64,000 nt of DNA from Neisseriaceae bacterium ESL0693 (GTDB lineage Bacteria > Pseudomonadota > Gammaproteobacteria > Burkholderiales > Neisseriaceae). Where the stretch lies: NCBI GenBank assembly GCA_029433475.1, contig JAQTIE010000003.1, forward strand, positions 1 to 64,000. The letters are read 5' to 3'. Numbering within the stretch: the stretch's first letter is position 1; each line of letters starts with the position of its first letter. The notes under the pieces were generated by a model, which was not told the origin of the DNA, searched no databases, and worked only from the letters and a program-made list of their open reading frames with translations. Of this stretch, positions 27,145 to 37,182 are shown in pieces. Position numbers and translations under genes: made by a program.

Positions 27145-27906
27145 TTAATTACGTAATTTCCAGCCTGATTTAAGCAGGGCGTAAACAATAATGGCCAGTA
27201 TCAGGGCAAAGCAACCGACCACGGCCAGAGCCAGCCACGGTGAGGCATCACTCTGGCCAAAAAAGCCATAACGAAAGCCGTCAATCATGTAGAAAACGGG
27301 GTTAAAGTGGCTGATGTGGCGCCAGAAAGTGGGCAGAGTATGGATGGAGTAAAACACACCGGATAAAAAGGTGAGCGGCATAATCAGAAAATTCTGAAAG
27401 GCAGCCAGCTGATCAAATTTTTCGGCCACAATACCGGCCATCAGGCCAAACATGGCCATGATGGCACAACCTAAAAGGGCAAATAAGACAATCCAGATGA
27501 TGTGGTGCGGCATGCCTAAGCCAAACCAGGCAGTAACTGCCAATACACCTATACCGACCATTAAACCGCGTAACACCGATGCGCCGACATAAGCGCAGAA
27601 AAAAGCAGCAGTACCTAAAGGAGGCAGCAAAATAAAAATCAGGTTACCGGTGATGCGTGACTGAATCAGGCTTGAGGAAGCATTGGCAAAGGCATTTTGT
27701 AACATGGACATCATGACCAGCCCCGGGATCAGAAACGCCGTATAGCTAACGCCTGGCAGAATATCCGGCCGGCCATGCATGACATGCGAAAAGATCAATT
27801 GATACAGTAATGCCGTCAGAATGGGGGCGGACAAGGTTTGAAATCCTACTTTCCAGAAACGCAATACTTCTTTTTTGAAGAGCGTGTAACAACCAATAGT
27901 ATTCAT
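27145..27906 (-). CDS. ABC-2 type transporter permease (YadH-like)
   Basis: The 253-residue membrane protein has six hydrophobic segments and the ABC-2 patterns FLIPGLVMMSMLQNAFANAS and FLSGVFYSIHTLPTFWRHIS. It pairs with the ATPase gene whose end it overlaps by 4 bases (ATGA). Such exporters move drugs, lipids or glycans; the E. coli relative YadGH has no firm substrate. It lies upstream of the bolA-murA pair and may be in one transcript with it. Confidence 0.88.
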   Translation of the reverse strand: MNTIGCYTLFKKEVLRFWKVGFQTLSAPILTALLYQLIFSHVMHGRPDILPGVSYTAFLIPGLVMMSMLQNAFANASSSLIQSRITGNLIFILLPPLGTAAFFCAYVGASVLRGLMVGIGVLAVTAWFGLGMPHHIIWIVLFALLGCAIMAMFGLMAGIVAEKFDQLAAFQNFLIMPLTFLSGVFYSIHTLPTFWRHISHFNPVFYMIDGFRYGFFGQSDASPWLALAVVGCFALILAIIVYALLKSGWKLRN

Positions 27907-28820
27907 GCGACTCCTTTAGCGTGATCGCTGGTCAGGCGCAAAAAGACGTCTTCCAAGTCATTTTCCATGATGCGCAGGCTTTTAATATTGATGTGCGCGG
28001 CCTGTAGTGTCTGCAAAACCATAGATAATTCGGGGTAATCAGTCAGTTTGAGCTGATAATTGTGGCCATCTGCCTGCAGCAAACAATGATGCAGACTTGC
28101 TGGCAGCGTCTGATCCAGACTGATTTGTAACCGTAAACCGGGTTCGGCATTCAGTAGATTGCGGGTACTGTCTAAAGCCACGATCTGACCATGTTTGAGC
28201 ATGGCAATGCGGCCACACAACATTTGTGCTTCTTCCAGATAATGGGTGGTCAGAATAATGGTGTGGCCTTGCTGATTCAGGCGGGTGATAAACTGCCATA
28301 AATTCTGACGCAATTCCACATCTACGCCAGCCGTGGGTTCGTCCAGCACAATAACGGGTGGTTTGTGGACTAAAGCCAGTGCCACCATCACACGGCGTTT
28401 CATGCCGCCGGAAAGATTGCGGGTATTGGTGTTGGCTTTGTCGCTTAATCCTAGGCTGGCAATGATTTCATCAATCCAGTCATCATTATGGCGAATGCCA
28501 AAATAGCCTGACTGGAACCGCAATGCTTCGCGTACGGTAAAAAAGGGATCGAACACCAGTTCCTGCGGTACCACACCCAGTAATTTACGGCTGATGTCTG
28601 GTTCTTTATACACATCGTGACCGCAAATGGCAATCTGGCCTGAGGTCAGCCGGCTCAAGCCAGCCATAGCCGAAATGAGTGTGGTTTTGCCGGCACCATT
28701 AGGACCGAGTAATCCAAAGAATTCGCCCGTTTCAACGATGAGGCTAACGCCTTTTAAGGCGGTAAACCCATTGGAATATGTTTTTACTGCCTGATGAATG
28801 GTGAGTGCAGCTGAAGTCAT
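27903..28820 (-). CDS. ABC transporter ATP-binding protein (YadG-like)
   Basis: The 305-residue ATPase of the ABC-2 exporter class shows Walker A GPNGAGKTT (residues ~39-47), signature LSGGMKRRVMVALALVHKP, Walker B VIVLDEPTAGVDVELR and H-loop ILTTHYLEEAQ. A C-terminal extension of about 80 residues (after ALDSTRNLL) is usual in the DrrA/YadG type. It forms an exporter with the overlapping permease gene. Confidence 0.92.
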   Translation of the reverse strand: MTSAALTIHQAVKTYSNGFTALKGVSLIVETGEFFGLLGPNGAGKTTLISAMAGLSRLTSGQIAICGHDVYKEPDISRKLLGVVPQELVFDPFFTVREALRFQSGYFGIRHNDDWIDEIIASLGLSDKANTNTRNLSGGMKRRVMVALALVHKPPVIVLDEPTAGVDVELRQNLWQFITRLNQQGHTIILTTHYLEEAQMLCGRIAMLKHGQIVALDSTRNLLNAEPGLRLQISLDQTLPASLHHCLLQADGHNYQLKLTDYPELSMVLQTLQAAHINIKSLRIMENDLEDVFLRLTSDHAKGVA

Positions 28821-28884
28821 AAAATGTATCTTTTATCTGATATTTTTTGGTTATAGAATGAATAATCTATAATATAACTTTGGG

Positions 28885-29076
28885 TCAGTGCTGTTGTCCA
28901 GTTTCACTGAAAGGCTCATCTTCCTGTGCTGGCAGATTATAATCTTCACTGGCCCAGGCGCCCAGATCAATCAGTTTGCACCGTTCGGAGCAAAAAGGGC
29001 GATAAGGATTTTTTGTGTCCCAGACGACAGATTGTCCGCAAGTCGGACAAGGGACGATCTTGGTGTTTGTATTCAT
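28885..29076 (-). CDS. yacG: DNA gyrase inhibitor YacG (zinc-binding)
   Basis: The 63-residue protein has a four-cysteine zinc site: [10 protein letters not shown] followed by [19 protein letters not shown], the defining YacG pattern, and an acidic tail. In E. coli YacG binds GyrB and blocks DNA binding by gyrase. It follows zapD with a one-base overlap, the usual coaE-zapD-yacG order. Confidence 0.95.
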   Translation of the reverse strand: MNTNTKIVPCPTCGQSVVWDTKNPYRPFCSERCKLIDLGAWASEDYNLPAQEDEPFSETGQQH

Positions 29077-29837
29077 TATCGGATGGCCGGATCGAAACTA
29101 CACATAATAAGGGTGAAAGGAATATCCTGTTTAACAATCTGCCCGCGTGCCTGTTGCTGTGAAACCTGTAAAAAACGGATATGGGTAAAATATTTATTGG
29201 CCGATACCTCCGGCATGGCCACTGCATTTTGCGCTACATCAATGGCCAGTAAATGAATGTTCTGCGCCAGACTGTTGTGCTGATAGCTGCCGGCGGCAGC
29301 CAGACACTCCACGCTTAAACTGTTATGGCGTAGAATACCCAGTAATAAATTAATGGCTTCATAAGTGGGCAGCAGGCTTTGAATCCATTGGCGCAGCTGC
29401 GCTTCTCGCTCCTGATGACTTTTCTGTTGCCAGTAATAATAGGAAGGCAGATCAAAAGGGCTGGTACCGCCGGATACAAACATGCGTTGTTTAATGGCCA
29501 TCAGCCATTCATTTTCCCGCAGATGCTGGCCAAATTTCTGTTGCACATTCTGTAAGTCGGACATGGCAGTCTGGATGTGTTCCAGCTGTGCCTGACTGAA
29601 ATCCGGCTGGGTACGTAACAGACCTTTTTGTCGCTCCAGCTCTTGTAGAATATCCAGCTTCAATTCAGCCCGCGCTGCGGCCTCCATGATTTCAAACAGG
29701 GTGAACAGGGCGCTGTGGTGTGCCCAGACTTCAGTGCGAACCAGCATTTCATGAAAACGGGAAAACAGATAACCGATACGCAGAAAATTACGCACGCGCT
29801 CAGATAATGGGTGTTCAAAACGGATGAGTGCAGTCAT
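29076..29837 (-). CDS. zapD: cell division protein ZapD
   Basis: The 253-residue protein begins [20 protein letters not shown], the ZapD N-terminal helix signature, and contains [18 protein letters not shown] in the helical/beta core. ZapD binds the C-terminal tail of FtsZ and bundles filaments at the Z-ring. It overlaps coaE by 4 bases and yacG by 1 base in a tight minus-strand operon. Confidence 0.95.
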   Translation of the reverse strand: MTALIRFEHPLSERVRNFLRIGYLFSRFHEMLVRTEVWAHHSALFTLFEIMEAAARAELKLDILQELERQKGLLRTQPDFSQAQLEHIQTAMSDLQNVQQKFGQHLRENEWLMAIKQRMFVSGGTSPFDLPSYYYWQQKSHQEREAQLRQWIQSLLPTYEAINLLLGILRHNSLSVECLAAAGSYQHNSLAQNIHLLAIDVAQNAVAMPEVSANKYFTHIRFLQVSQQQARGQIVKQDIPFTLIMCSFDPAIR

Positions 29838-30448
29838 GGTTGAGGCAGATTCAAAGCTTGATAAAAACGGTGTAAACGCATCACTTGCTGTTGCAATTGT
29901 GACTGGTTACCATCATTGTGAATAATCTGGCTGGCCAGCCCTTGTCTTGTTACAGCATCGGCCTGTTGCGATATGATAACACGGATTATGTTTTCGCTCA
30001 GACCACTGCGGTTCTGTATGCGCCGGATACGCGTTGATTCCGGCGCTTCTACGATTAAAATCTGATCCACCAGTTGCTGAAATTGTGGTTTTTCAATCAA
30101 TAGCGGAATTTCAATCATGCCATAGTGGTGGCCATGATCTGTACTTTGTTGCGCTTTTTGAAGTTGTTGCCAGATTAACGGGTGCAGTATGTTTTCCAGA
30201 ATCTGTTTTTGCTGTGGTTGCTCAAACACCAATGCGCGTAAACGGCTGCGATTCAGGGTCTGGTCAGGCAGAAAAACCTCATCGCCCCATTGTGCATGAA
30301 TGAAAGGCAATGCCATGCCGTCGGCTGCGGTAAGCTCATGGGCGATGGCATCGGCGCTGAGAACGGGCACATTGAGTCTGGCAAAGTAGTCAGCCACCGT
30401 TGATTTGCCACTGCCGATACCGCCAGATAGCCCTATCCAGAATGTCAT
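29834..30448 (-). CDS. coaE: dephospho-CoA kinase
   Basis: The enzyme starts MTFWIGLSGGIGSGKSTVAD with the P-loop GGIGSGKST near residue 8, followed by LSADAIAHELTA (substrate-binding aspartate) and the lid segment RIRRIQNRSGLSE. It phosphorylates dephospho-CoA to complete coenzyme A. The frame is open 30 bases further upstream, but the P-loop position and the 4-base ATGA overlap with pilD favour ATG 30448 (204 residues). Confidence 0.95.
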   Translation of the reverse strand: MTFWIGLSGGIGSGKSTVADYFARLNVPVLSADAIAHELTAADGMALPFIHAQWGDEVFLPDQTLNRSRLRALVFEQPQQKQILENILHPLIWQQLQKAQQSTDHGHHYGMIEIPLLIEKPQFQQLVDQILIVEAPESTRIRRIQNRSGLSENIIRVIISQQADAVTRQGLASQIIHNDGNQSQLQQQVMRLHRFYQALNLPQP

Positions 30449-31293
30449 GATGTCAGACCGGAAGAGCGTAACCACCATTGTATCAATTGTGTGATCTGAG
30501 GGTTGGCTATCCAGACGATCCAGCCGGCAACGGCTAAGGCCGGCCCGAATGCCAGTGGCTGACCACGAGCTACTTTGAGTATGATGGCGGCGATGAGACC
30601 GATGATGGCGGCCATGAAGACAATCACGGGTAAGGTTTCAGCGCCAAGCCATGCACCTAAGGCAGCGAGTAATTTAAAATCACCATAGCCCATACCCTCT
30701 TTGCCGGTCAGAAGTTTAAACAGCCAGAATAATGTCCATAAACTCATGTAACCCAATACTGCTCCCCACAGCGCACTGGCCAGCGGCACAAATTCGGTAT
30801 ACCAGTTAAACAGTAAACCGCACCATAGTAGAGGCAAGGTCAGCTGATCGGGCAGAAGTTGTGTGTCTGCATCAATAAAAGTGAGGGTGATCAGCACGGT
30901 AGTGAGAATCAACCCGCCTATAGCTAAAGGAGTGGTACCTGACTGCCATACCACCGCCACATACATCAGCCCGGTCAGAAGTTCAACCAGAGGATAGCGC
31001 AGGCTGATGGGAGCGCTACAACCGGCACAGCGACCCCGCAGACAAAGATAGCTGAAGACCGGAATATTCTGCCACGGCCTGATCTGGGTATGACAATGCG
31101 GACAGGCAGAACGCGGCACACATAGATTAAAACGTTTTGTGTTTTCAACCGGCTGCCCCAGTATCTGACGTGCTTCGGCCTGCCAGTGGTGTTCCATCAT
31201 GATGGGCAGACGATAAATCACCACATTTAAAAAACTGCCAATAATCAGGCCGGAAACTAAAGCCAGAATAAGATAAATAGTCATATCAGACAC
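30445..31293 (-). CDS. pilD: prepilin peptidase / N-methyltransferase PilD
   Basis: The 282-residue inner-membrane protease has the N-terminal zinc-binding cytoplasmic loop (CPRSACPHCHTQIRPWQNIP, later CAGC), and the two catalytic aspartate motifs: FIDADTQLLPDQLT and GYGDFKLLAALGAWLG (GxGD). It cleaves and methylates type IV prepilins and pseudopilins. It lies between pilG and coaE in the pilF-pilG-pilD-coaE order. Confidence 0.96.
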   Translation of the reverse strand: MSDMTIYLILALVSGLIIGSFLNVVIYRLPIMMEHHWQAEARQILGQPVENTKRFNLCVPRSACPHCHTQIRPWQNIPVFSYLCLRGRCAGCSAPISLRYPLVELLTGLMYVAVVWQSGTTPLAIGGLILTTVLITLTFIDADTQLLPDQLTLPLLWCGLLFNWYTEFVPLASALWGAVLGYMSLWTLFWLFKLLTGKEGMGYGDFKLLAALGAWLGAETLPVIVFMAAIIGLIAAIILKVARGQPLAFGPALAVAGWIVWIANPQITQLIQWWLRSSGLTS

Positions 31294-31304
31294 GATTTGC
31301 CGCC

Positions 31305-32531
31305 TTAACCAACTGCATTACCCATGTTGAAGATAGGCAAATACATACCAACCAGAATCACCCCCACAATCAGACCCAGCACCACCATGATCAAAGGCTC
31401 CATTAATGAAGACAGTTGTGATACAGCCGTATCAACTTCTTCTTCATAGAATTCGGCCGCTTTATTAAGCATGTCATCCAGTGAGCCGGATTCTTCACCG
31501 ATGGCGGCCATCTGCACCACCATATTGGGGAAAAGGCCGCAGTCTTTCATGCCTGAGGTTAAAGAGAGCCCCTGATTGACCTTATTGCGAATATCATTGG
31601 TGGCTTCTTCATAGCGGATATTACCAGCCGCGCCAGAGACAGATTCCAGTACTTCAACCAAGGGCACCCCTGCGGCAAACAAGGTGGCAGTGGTACGTGA
31701 CCAGCGGGCGATGGTACCCTTGCTGACAATTGGTCCGAAAATTGGCATTTTAAGTAACATGATGTCCAGGCGTTTACGTAGATTGGGTGATCGTTTATAA
31801 AGATGAACAAAACCAAACGCACCACCGACCAGCAAGATGATAATAAATACGCCGTAGGCAACAAAGAAATCTGATAGATTCATTAATATCTGTGTTAAAC
31901 CCGGTAGTGGTACCCCCATACCTTTATATACATTGCCGAAAGAAGGCAATACAAACATCATCATGACCAGTATCAGTGCTACCGCTACAATTACCACCAC
32001 AACCGGATAGGTCAGTGCGCTTTTGATTTTCTTCTTGGTACTCTGGGTTTTCTCTTTATAAACCGCCAGTTTATCCAGTAATGATTCTAAAACACCGCCT
32101 GCCTCACCGGCCCGCACCAGATTACAGTAAAAGCGGTCAAAATATTTCGGGTGTTTTGCAAAGGCATCAGCCATTGATGTCCCTTGTTCCACATCATTGC
32201 GGATGTTGATCAATAAATTGGTCATGCCGGGATTGGGGTGGCCTTTGGCAACGATATCAAATGCCTGCATGAGGGGCAGACCAGCTTTCATCATGGTGGC
32301 CAGCTGGCGTGTGAATACCGTAATATCGGCCTGAGAAATTTTCTTGTACCGTTTTTGTTTTACTTTCTCAATCTGCATTACTTTGATTTTTCGTCTGACC
32401 AGTTTGGCGCGGGCGTCGGCCTCACTTTTTGCCGTTACCTCTCCCCGAACCACCTGTTCAGTCTGTAGATTTTTTCCTTCAAAGCGGAATTGTGATTCTT
32501 TAGTACTGGATTTCTTTGTCGGCGTTGTCAT
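31305..32531 (-). CDS. pilG: type IV pilus inner-membrane platform protein PilG (PilC/GspF family)
   Basis: The 408-residue protein has two GspF domains, the first with FTRQLATMMKAGLPLMQAFD and the second with ARWSRTTATLFAAGVPLVEV, and three membrane segments. An N-terminal cytoplasmic stretch (KNLQTEQVVRGEVTAKSEAD) is typical of PilC/PilG. It couples the assembly and retraction ATPases to pilin movement. In Neisseria the homologue is named PilG; elsewhere PilC. It lies 50 bases after pilF. Confidence 0.95.
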   Translation of the reverse strand: MTTPTKKSSTKESQFRFEGKNLQTEQVVRGEVTAKSEADARAKLVRRKIKVMQIEKVKQKRYKKISQADITVFTRQLATMMKAGLPLMQAFDIVAKGHPNPGMTNLLINIRNDVEQGTSMADAFAKHPKYFDRFYCNLVRAGEAGGVLESLLDKLAVYKEKTQSTKKKIKSALTYPVVVVIVAVALILVMMMFVLPSFGNVYKGMGVPLPGLTQILMNLSDFFVAYGVFIIILLVGGAFGFVHLYKRSPNLRKRLDIMLLKMPIFGPIVSKGTIARWSRTTATLFAAGVPLVEVLESVSGAAGNIRYEEATNDIRNKVNQGLSLTSGMKDCGLFPNMVVQMAAIGEESGSLDDMLNKAAEFYEEEVDTAVSQLSSLMEPLIMVVLGLIVGVILVGMYLPIFNMGNAVG

Positions 32532-32581
32532 AATACAATATCCAATAAGTAATTAAATAAATAGGAGTCGATGAGACGGTA

Positions 32582-34264
32582 TTAATCATTGGTTGTGGCC
32601 AGAATCTCGTCCAGCGACGTAATACCGGCCATGACTTTTAATAAACCGGCATGACGCAAATCAATCAGTCCTTCTTTATAGGCCTGAGTACTGATGTCCA
32701 CTTCGTTACCATTATTCATAATAATGCTTTGCATTTCAGGGCTGATGGGCATGATTTCATAAACACCGGCACGACCTTTGTAGCCTTTGCCGCGGCAGCG
32801 CTCGCAGCCGACCGGACGGTAAAAGGTCCATTCTTCGGCCAGATGTTCATCACTGAATCCTGCCCGTTTCAAAACATCTTCCGGTGGTCTGTCTGTCGCG
32901 GCTTTGCAAGAACAAAGACGGCGAACCAGTCGCTGTGCCATGATCAGGTTGACGGAACTGGCGATATTAAAGGGAGCAACACCCATGTTTAACATACGTG
33001 ACAGGGTAGCTGGTGCGTTATTGGTATGCAAGGTTGAAAATACCATATGACCGGTCTGGGCGGCTTTAATGGCAATATCGGCCGTTTCCAGATCGCGGAT
33101 TTCCCCCACCATGATGATGTCCGGATCCTGACGCAGGAATGATTTTAACGCGGCGGCAAAGGTTAAGCCTTGTTTATCATTCACATTAACCTGATTAATG
33201 CCCGGTAAATTAATTTCGGCCGGGTCTTCCGCCGTGGAAATGTTGACGCTGTCGGTATTGAGGATATTCAGACAGGTATAGAGTGTTACGGTTTTACCAG
33301 AACCGGTTGGCCCTGTCACCAGTACCATGCCGTAAGGACGATGGATAGCCTCCAGCAGCATTTGTTTTTGTATGGGTTCAAAACCCAGTTGTTCAATATT
33401 CAGAGAAGCGGCATCCGAATTCAGGATACGCATCACGATTTTTTCGCCAAATAAGGTAGGCAGGGTGCTGACACGAAAATCAATCGGCCGGTCACCTTTG
33501 CGAAACTGAATTTGCATACGGCCATCCTGCGGGATGCGTTTTTCAGAGATATCCAGTTTAGACATCACTTTAATGCGCGAGGCAACCTGACTGCGAATAT
33601 TCAGCGGCATGCGCACCACTTCGCGCAATTGTCCGTCTACGCGGAACCGGACGCGGGCAGATTCTTCATAAAATTCAAAATGGATATCTGATGCGCCGCC
33701 ATTGATGGCATCACCAAGCACCTTAAAAATAAATTTGGCTACCGGGCCATTTTCACTGTCTTCATCATCGGCCGACATGGCGGCTTTGGGCGCATCTTCA
33801 TTATCGGCTGTGTTACCGTCAATACCTTCCAGGAGCGTGGTGGATTCTTGTGACAGGTTTTCCAGAAGCTGGCGTAACTGGTCATCGCGCACAATCACCA
33901 GATGCAGGGTGCAGCCGACATTACTGGCAATTTTCTGGTAGTTCTGAATCGGGGTAGGATCGGATACGGCCAGAAATAAACGGTTATCGCGTTTGAAAAT
34001 CGGAATGCACAGATTGGCCTGCATGATATCCGGCCTGATGGTTTTGGTATCAATCAGGTTGTTATCATATGATTTCAGATCCAGTTGCGGAATACCGAAG
34101 ACTTGTGAGAGTAAAGCAGCCAGTTTTTGTGGCGTAATAATCTGTGACTCAAACAACATCGACATGATGGGGCGTTTCTGTTCCAGCTCATGTCGTAATG
34201 TTTCGACTTGTTCAGCATTAATGACTTTACGTTGATATAAAACCCGGATTAGACCCACACTCAT
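32582..34264 (-). CDS. pilF: type IV pilus assembly ATPase PilF (PilB/GspE family)
   Basis: The 560-residue hexameric ATPase has an N-terminal MshEN domain ([20 protein letters not shown] region), a catalytic core with Walker [16 protein letters not shown], Walker B with [19 protein letters not shown], a His-box ([14 protein letters not shown]), and the C-terminal zinc tetracysteine (CSCK with [12 protein letters not shown]). It drives pilus extension. It is the first gene of the pilF-pilG-pilD run. Neisserial naming is used; the homologue elsewhere is PilB. Confidence 0.96.
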   Translation of the reverse strand: MSVGLIRVLYQRKVINAEQVETLRHELEQKRPIMSMLFESQIITPQKLAALLSQVFGIPQLDLKSYDNNLIDTKTIRPDIMQANLCIPIFKRDNRLFLAVSDPTPIQNYQKIASNVGCTLHLVIVRDDQLRQLLENLSQESTTLLEGIDGNTADNEDAPKAAMSADDEDSENGPVAKFIFKVLGDAINGGASDIHFEFYEESARVRFRVDGQLREVVRMPLNIRSQVASRIKVMSKLDISEKRIPQDGRMQIQFRKGDRPIDFRVSTLPTLFGEKIVMRILNSDAASLNIEQLGFEPIQKQMLLEAIHRPYGMVLVTGPTGSGKTVTLYTCLNILNTDSVNISTAEDPAEINLPGINQVNVNDKQGLTFAAALKSFLRQDPDIIMVGEIRDLETADIAIKAAQTGHMVFSTLHTNNAPATLSRMLNMGVAPFNIASSVNLIMAQRLVRRLCSCKAATDRPPEDVLKRAGFSDEHLAEEWTFYRPVGCERCRGKGYKGRAGVYEIMPISPEMQSIIMNNGNEVDISTQAYKEGLIDLRHAGLLKVMAGITSLDEILATTND

Positions 34265-34466
34265 GTAAACGGTATCCCATAATTAAAATCGATAACAGTC
34301 AAGCGCCCTGGCTATTCTGTGTGTTCACTACGTTCATCCATTCAGACAGGTTGTGAGACCTGAACGAATAAGAAAGACATGTCTAATATACTAAAACACA
34401 TAAAATAGTGCTAATTATTCTAATTATAAGTGAAATTTCTTATTTAGGCAGCCTGTAAATGTGTTT

Positions 34467-36167
34467 TTAAGCACAATATTCCCAATAATCAACATAGAGT
34501 TGCAATTCCCATTGCTTTTGCCACTCATTGGCCACCAGCCGATAGACCAATCGTACCCGGTCAGGCAGGGTATCTGTACAGCCGAACAACATGGCCTCAC
34601 ACTGTTGTGTGTCTTTACGTAAACCCAATTTCAGGTGATTGGTGCCCACTGGCCGTTGCCATAAAACCTCGAATTCATCACAAAAACGGGGTTCTGCAAA
34701 TCCTTGCCCCCACACGTAGCCTGATAGCTGTTGTGCTGTAGTCAGGTTTAGGTAGCCGCTGTCCAGCGAACCATCGGTCAGGTGATGCTGGTTTAAATCG
34801 TCCGGTGTTAATCGTTGCCGGCAAACCTCTTCAAACACCGTTTGAAATTCGGGCAGCTTATCTGCCTCAATGGTCAGACCGGCAGCCATGGCATGGCCGC
34901 CAAAGGTAATCATTAATTCGGGCTGTTGTTTGCTGACCTGATCGAGTGCATCACGCAAATGTAAGCCTTCAATGGAACGGCCGGAACCACGCAACTGATT
35001 ATGGTCAGCCGGGGCAAAAACAATGGTCGGACGGTGTAAGCGTTCGCGTAAGCGGCCAGCCACAATACCAATCACTCCTTGATGCCAGTCTGGTTGATAA
35101 ACCACTGTACTGTAACCTTTGGCCGTGTCAATGTCTGGCAATTGGCCAAGGGCTTCTTGCAGTATGTGTGTTTCAATCTGGCGTCGCTGCCGGTTAAGCT
35201 GATCAAGCTGGGTTGCCAATTGTAATGCTTGCTCAGTATCGTCAGCCAAAAGACAGGCAATCCCGATACTCATGTCGTCTAACCTGCCGGCAGCATTGAG
35301 GCGCGGGCCCAGCGCAAAGCCCAGATCAAAAGCCTGAGCGCGCTGAGGGTTACGTTTGGCCAGTGAAAATAAAGCATGTAATCCCGGCTGCATTTTGCCG
35401 GCACGAATGCGGCGTAATCCTTGTGCCACCAGAATACGGTTGTTGTGATCCAGCGGCACCACATCGGCAATGGTACCCAGTGCCACTAAATCCAGCCATT
35501 GTGCCAGATTGGGTTCGGGGCGCTGTGGATTAAACCAGTTTTGCTGCCGCAACTGTTGCCGCAATGCCATCAATACATAAAACATCACTCCCACTCCGGC
35601 CAGTGATTTACTGACAAATTCGTCTTCGGGCTGATTGGGGTTGACGATCAGGCAATCGGGCAAAGTATCGGCCGGTAAATGGTGATCGGTGATTAATACG
35701 TCCATACCCAGCTGGCGCGCATGTGCCACACCGGCACTACTGCCCATGCCATTATCGACCGTCATTAAAAGTTCGGTGCCCAATTGTGCTGCCATATCGA
35801 CAATGGCAGAGGTGAGACCATAGCCATGCTCAAATCGGTTAGGCACCAGAAAATCCACGGTGGCACCCATCGCGCGTAAGCCGCGAACACCTACGGCACA
35901 AGCGGTCGCACCATCAGCATCATAATCAGCCACAATCAGGATTTTTTCACCTGCGGCAATGGCTTGGCTGAGCCGCTGACTGGCCAGATCAATATTTTTC
36001 AGACCAGTCATGGGCAGTAATGCAGATAAGGGCGTATCTATGGCTCGGCTGTCAGTCACTGATCTGGCCACAAACAGTTGTGCCAGTAATGGGTCAACCC
36101 CGTCATTAATCAGGGTTTGCTTGAGGGTGTGGTCAACAGGCCGCGTAATAATCCGGTTTGATTTCAT
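34467..36167 (-). CDS. recJ: single-stranded-DNA-specific exonuclease RecJ
   Basis: The 566-residue DHH-family nuclease carries VADYDADGATACAVGVRGL (motif I), LMTVDNGMGSS, ITDHHLPADTLPD (DHH motif), and the DHHA1 motif FGGHAMAAGLTIE. It degrades single-stranded DNA 5'-to-3' in recombination and mismatch repair, using manganese or magnesium. Length and motif order are standard. It overlaps the upstream conserved gene by 4 bases, an arrangement common in Betaproteobacteria. Confidence 0.96.
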   Translation of the reverse strand: MKSNRIITRPVDHTLKQTLINDGVDPLLAQLFVARSVTDSRAIDTPLSALLPMTGLKNIDLASQRLSQAIAAGEKILIVADYDADGATACAVGVRGLRAMGATVDFLVPNRFEHGYGLTSAIVDMAAQLGTELLMTVDNGMGSSAGVAHARQLGMDVLITDHHLPADTLPDCLIVNPNQPEDEFVSKSLAGVGVMFYVLMALRQQLRQQNWFNPQRPEPNLAQWLDLVALGTIADVVPLDHNNRILVAQGLRRIRAGKMQPGLHALFSLAKRNPQRAQAFDLGFALGPRLNAAGRLDDMSIGIACLLADDTEQALQLATQLDQLNRQRRQIETHILQEALGQLPDIDTAKGYSTVVYQPDWHQGVIGIVAGRLRERLHRPTIVFAPADHNQLRGSGRSIEGLHLRDALDQVSKQQPELMITFGGHAMAAGLTIEADKLPEFQTVFEEVCRQRLTPDDLNQHHLTDGSLDSGYLNLTTAQQLSGYVWGQGFAEPRFCDEFEVLWQRPVGTNHLKLGLRKDTQQCEAMLFGCTDTLPDRVRLVYRLVANEWQKQWELQLYVDYWEYCA

Positions 36168-37144
36168 AAGGTATGGCCATTAAATGCGGCTTTAGGGCGC
36201 CGTAACCATGAAAATACAGAAGGGGTAATGCTGAGTATACCGCCATGATCACCATCGCAGACCATGGTCAGTTTTTGCTGTTGCCGGGTCTGAAAGCTGT
36301 GCCACAGCGGCTGCCACCATAATGACTCCCATTGATGCAGCCTATCGGCATAGCCAAAAACATCGCCCTGATCGGCCAGATCACATAAATCGGTTAAGCA
36401 CACAATCAGTTCCACTTCAGTTTCGGCATGATGCTGTAGTAGTTCATACCAGCCGTTCAGTACCGGTCTGGCACCCAAGGCTCGGCTGCTGTTACTGTAA
36501 ACCGTAGCTTTTGGGGATTGTTGACCGATGCTGTCTTGTTGTAGCCAGACATCGTTAATGGCAGGCAAGCCGCGTACGGTGCGTTGCTGATTTAACGGGT
36601 GCTGATATAAAAACATCTGTAATTCGGTCTGTTTTTGTAATAATAATCTGGCGTCCGCACCTTGCGGTTTATCCGCTATGCTGATGACGCCGCCTAAATC
36701 CAGAATATCCGGCTGGCTAAAATCCAGTGGGCGCGGTGTCTGCACCAGCCATACATCGGCGCTAAGCGGCATAAACTGCCAGCCATCTTCATGAAACCAC
36801 TGGCTTAAAGCCTGGCAGAATGCCTGTGCTTCGGTAAGCGTCAGTGCCAAAGCCTGGCCATAACCGCATTGTACTTGATGCATACCGCTATTCTGGCTTA
36901 GCGGTGTGGCCAGCAATACATGAGCCGCCGGATTTAAATTCAGTTGTTGTCTGGCTTTTTGAAGCCAGGAGCCATGCCATAAAAATTGCTGATACAGACT
37001 ACTGCGGCTGTAGGCTTGTGCTGTGTATTTTCCCTGAGAACGCAAGGCATTGAATCCGGGTAGAGAAAGCTCAGGTACCGGTGTGTGCGGGTGTGGCCAC
37101 AGCAATGCAGGCAGCACCAGCGTCAGATTAAAATGAGATGACAT
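36164..37144 (-). CDS. conserved protein upstream of recJ (RpfE-type/phosphoglycerate mutase-like annotation)
   Basis: The 326-residue protein has no clear membrane segment or signal peptide. Visible features include the N-terminal LTLVLPALLWP, a central DVWLVQTPRPLDFSQPDILD and a C-terminal CDGDHGGILSITPSVFSWLR. Betaproteobacterial homologues next to recJ are commonly named 'regulatory protein RpfE type' or phosphoglycerate-mutase-like, names with little functional support. The 4-base overlap with recJ suggests a linked role, perhaps in DNA metabolism. I do not assign a function. Confidence 0.7.
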   Translation of the reverse strand: MSSHFNLTLVLPALLWPHPHTPVPELSLPGFNALRSQGKYTAQAYSRSSLYQQFLWHGSWLQKARQQLNLNPAAHVLLATPLSQNSGMHQVQCGYGQALALTLTEAQAFCQALSQWFHEDGWQFMPLSADVWLVQTPRPLDFSQPDILDLGGVISIADKPQGADARLLLQKQTELQMFLYQHPLNQQRTVRGLPAINDVWLQQDSIGQQSPKATVYSNSSRALGARPVLNGWYELLQHHAETEVELIVCLTDLCDLADQGDVFGYADRLHQWESLWWQPLWHSFQTRQQQKLTMVCDGDHGGILSITPSVFSWLRRPKAAFNGHTL

Positions 37145-37182
37145 GGCAGATGATTTTGAATGAGATAAACATGGATATAAGA

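Noticed and set aside
34446-34457. AGGCAGCCTGTA, close to a neisserial DNA uptake sequence dialect (AGGCAGCCTGAA)
   Set aside because: It is a single imperfect copy; I saw no repeated uptake-sequence word in the window, and the match is likely chance.
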